Assembly (NCBI GenBank): GCA_963662155.1
Contig: OY759261.1
Span: 36,616,522 to 36,680,521 of the forward strand
Source of the DNA: Lamellibrachia columna
Lineage: Eukaryota > Annelida > Polychaeta > Sabellida > Siboglinidae
Reading direction: 5' to 3'
DNA length: 64,000 bases
In this document: positions 62,626 through 64,000 of the stretch, one piece after another
How positions within the stretch are numbered: position 1 is the first letter of the stretch
How the letters are laid out: each line of letters starts with the position of its first letter
The notes under the pieces: generated by a model
Seen by the model: only the letters and a program-made list of their open reading frames with translations
Told to the model about the DNA's origin: nothing
Databases searched by the model: none
Position numbers and translations under genes: made by a program

Positions 62626-64000
62626 GCCAAATCAAATGTTGACACTTCAAAAAAAAAATTTATTTAAAAAAACTTGGTCGTCTGTTTTTTATTAAAATTG
62701 TACCAAAATCAAGGTGAGATACATCGATTAGATGACATAGGTGTATTTCTATTGTAATATAGCAGATAGTCGATCAACAGCACCACATCCACATGTTCAA
62801 CACTTTTTCTAAGGTCTTAGTTTGTATATGAAATATTGTCCTACTACGCGAATGCGCCGGGGTACTTTTGAAGTTTCCTAATTTTATATTTCATCAGATT
62901 TTAATTCTTGGAGTTGGACAGCGAGATCGATTTAACCAAAATCATGACTTATTTACATTTCTATTAATAGAATTCATTACAAAGCCAATACAATCTGTTT
63001 GATATTTGTTTTGCAAAACAAATTTTATTAATGATTATTAGTAATGGTACATTTTCGTATATTTTTATGTAATTTTTATTTTCTTATTACTATATCAAGT
63101 AGTATATGGACAATGGATAATGTATATTGCATGTATTCTTTTGTCTGAAATAAGAGATTGACTGATTGACATTGATTACACTTGTTGGGCCTGGCTGTGC
63201 TAAGTTACTACAATAATGAAATGATTATGTAATTTTTCAATGAACAAATTAAAAAACTATGCAAGATATATTCTAAATCACTAGTTAACAATTATTTCAT
63301 TGATTGAGTGTAATCAGATTATTAGAAAAGTTGTCACCATGCAAGAATATTTTGTTGTCCTTTATATATAATATTATTTGGTAGAGACAGAAAGCTCAAG
63401 CTTTACCAAAATTATACAAATATCTTCATATTCATGGAAGATATGGCTTTTTATTGAAATGTGTTGATCTGTTGACATAGCATGTTAATTAGCCATTGTT
63501 GACTTGTTAATTGAGTTACCATTAAATGACTGTGATGTATATTTTTGACCCTACTTAATGCGTTTTGAAACCCTGAACAAATTATACAAATATCTTCATA
63601 ATGATGGAAGTTATGGCCTTTTTTAAAATGCACTGGCTATTTTCTGAGCAGATCTGGAAATAACAGCCGATAATTCGTTATTTCCCCAGCAAACCGGAAG
63701 CTAATTTAACCAATCAAAATGCAGGTGGTAACATTTCCCCCACCATTTCAGAGCTGGTTCATTCATTAGCTCAGACGATTTTGTCAATGATAGAAGTGGG
63801 TAGGAAGTTTGCGTGTTTTTCGAAATACCTTGATGAATGTATGGAAGAAAATCTTTGCAGTTGAAAGATTTTTAAAATTTATTTTTGGGTTGGTATATGG
63901 GAGCTGTCACCATCATGCCTCACACTCCATTGACAGCTGTCACACTAGTTTAGCTTAATGTTAGGTAAAGTTTTGAATAAGTAAGTTTGGTGTGTGGAAA
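62626..64000. other. AT-rich non-coding end of window
   Basis: No supported gene. A ~174-bp tandem duplication (AAATTATACAAATATCTTCA then TA...ATGGAAG at 63,409 and 63,583) is the only structure seen. Confidence 0.5.

Overview
The window looks like accessory DNA from an invertebrate animal genome, probably marine. It is AT-rich and has no bacterial-style gene packing. Coding signal is scattered and spliced. It carries many decayed non-LTR retrotransposons (CR1-, L2- and RTE-like), cut-and-paste transposons (piggyBac, a hAT-like element, other inverted-repeat elements) and a very large amount of tandem repeat DNA. By my tally, about a quarter of the 64 kb lies in arrays with units of 2 to 85 bp. 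I cannot name the species from sequence alone. A DZIP3-like HEPN exon next to CR1 elements would suit a lancelet, mollusc, brachiopod or cnidarian.

Layout. 1-4.4 kb: no gene seen, one dispersed repeat. 4.4-7.2 kb: array of about 37 units of 76 bp. 7.6-9.3 kb: minus-strand gene fragment with a HEPN domain and a likely upstream untranslated exon. 9.5-13.6 kb: two broken plus-strand CR1 copies. 17.3-27.8 kb: six minisatellite arrays with antisense CR1 3' ends and an RTE-like 3' end between them. 28.2-29.0 kb: uninterrupted (CAG)254. 29.2-31.9 kb: an L2-like element split by an inverted-repeat element that carries terminal-motif arrays. 34.6-37.9 kb: weak exon candidates. 39.1-40.0 kb: (AC)431. 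40.2-46.3 kb: a 629-bp inverted-repeat element, a 40-bp satellite, a small MITE candidate, a non-LTR reverse transcriptase fragment and a hAT-like non-autonomous element. 47.3-51.7 kb: a minus-strand piggyBac transposase whose reading frame contains about 55 in-frame copies of a 60-bp (20-residue) unit. 51.7-56.4 kb: 85-bp repeats inside a large inverted repeat. 57.0-62.3 kb: a second copy of the HEPN gene's 5' exon region, then two CR1 copies, each with another LINE nested inside. 62.3-64 kb: no gene seen.

The only host-gene evidence I trust moderately is the HEPN exon at 7.7-8.2 kb. The most unusual items are three. First, the piggyBac open frame has its last catalytic region pushed about 1,100 residues downstream by an in-frame minisatellite whose unit differences are almost all silent. 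Second, an element at 29.8-31.4 kb has subterminal arrays that are amplified versions of its own termini. Third, the same TTGYCCC/GGGRCAA core recurs in five otherwise different arrays. All names rest on reading motifs by eye; no database search was possible.
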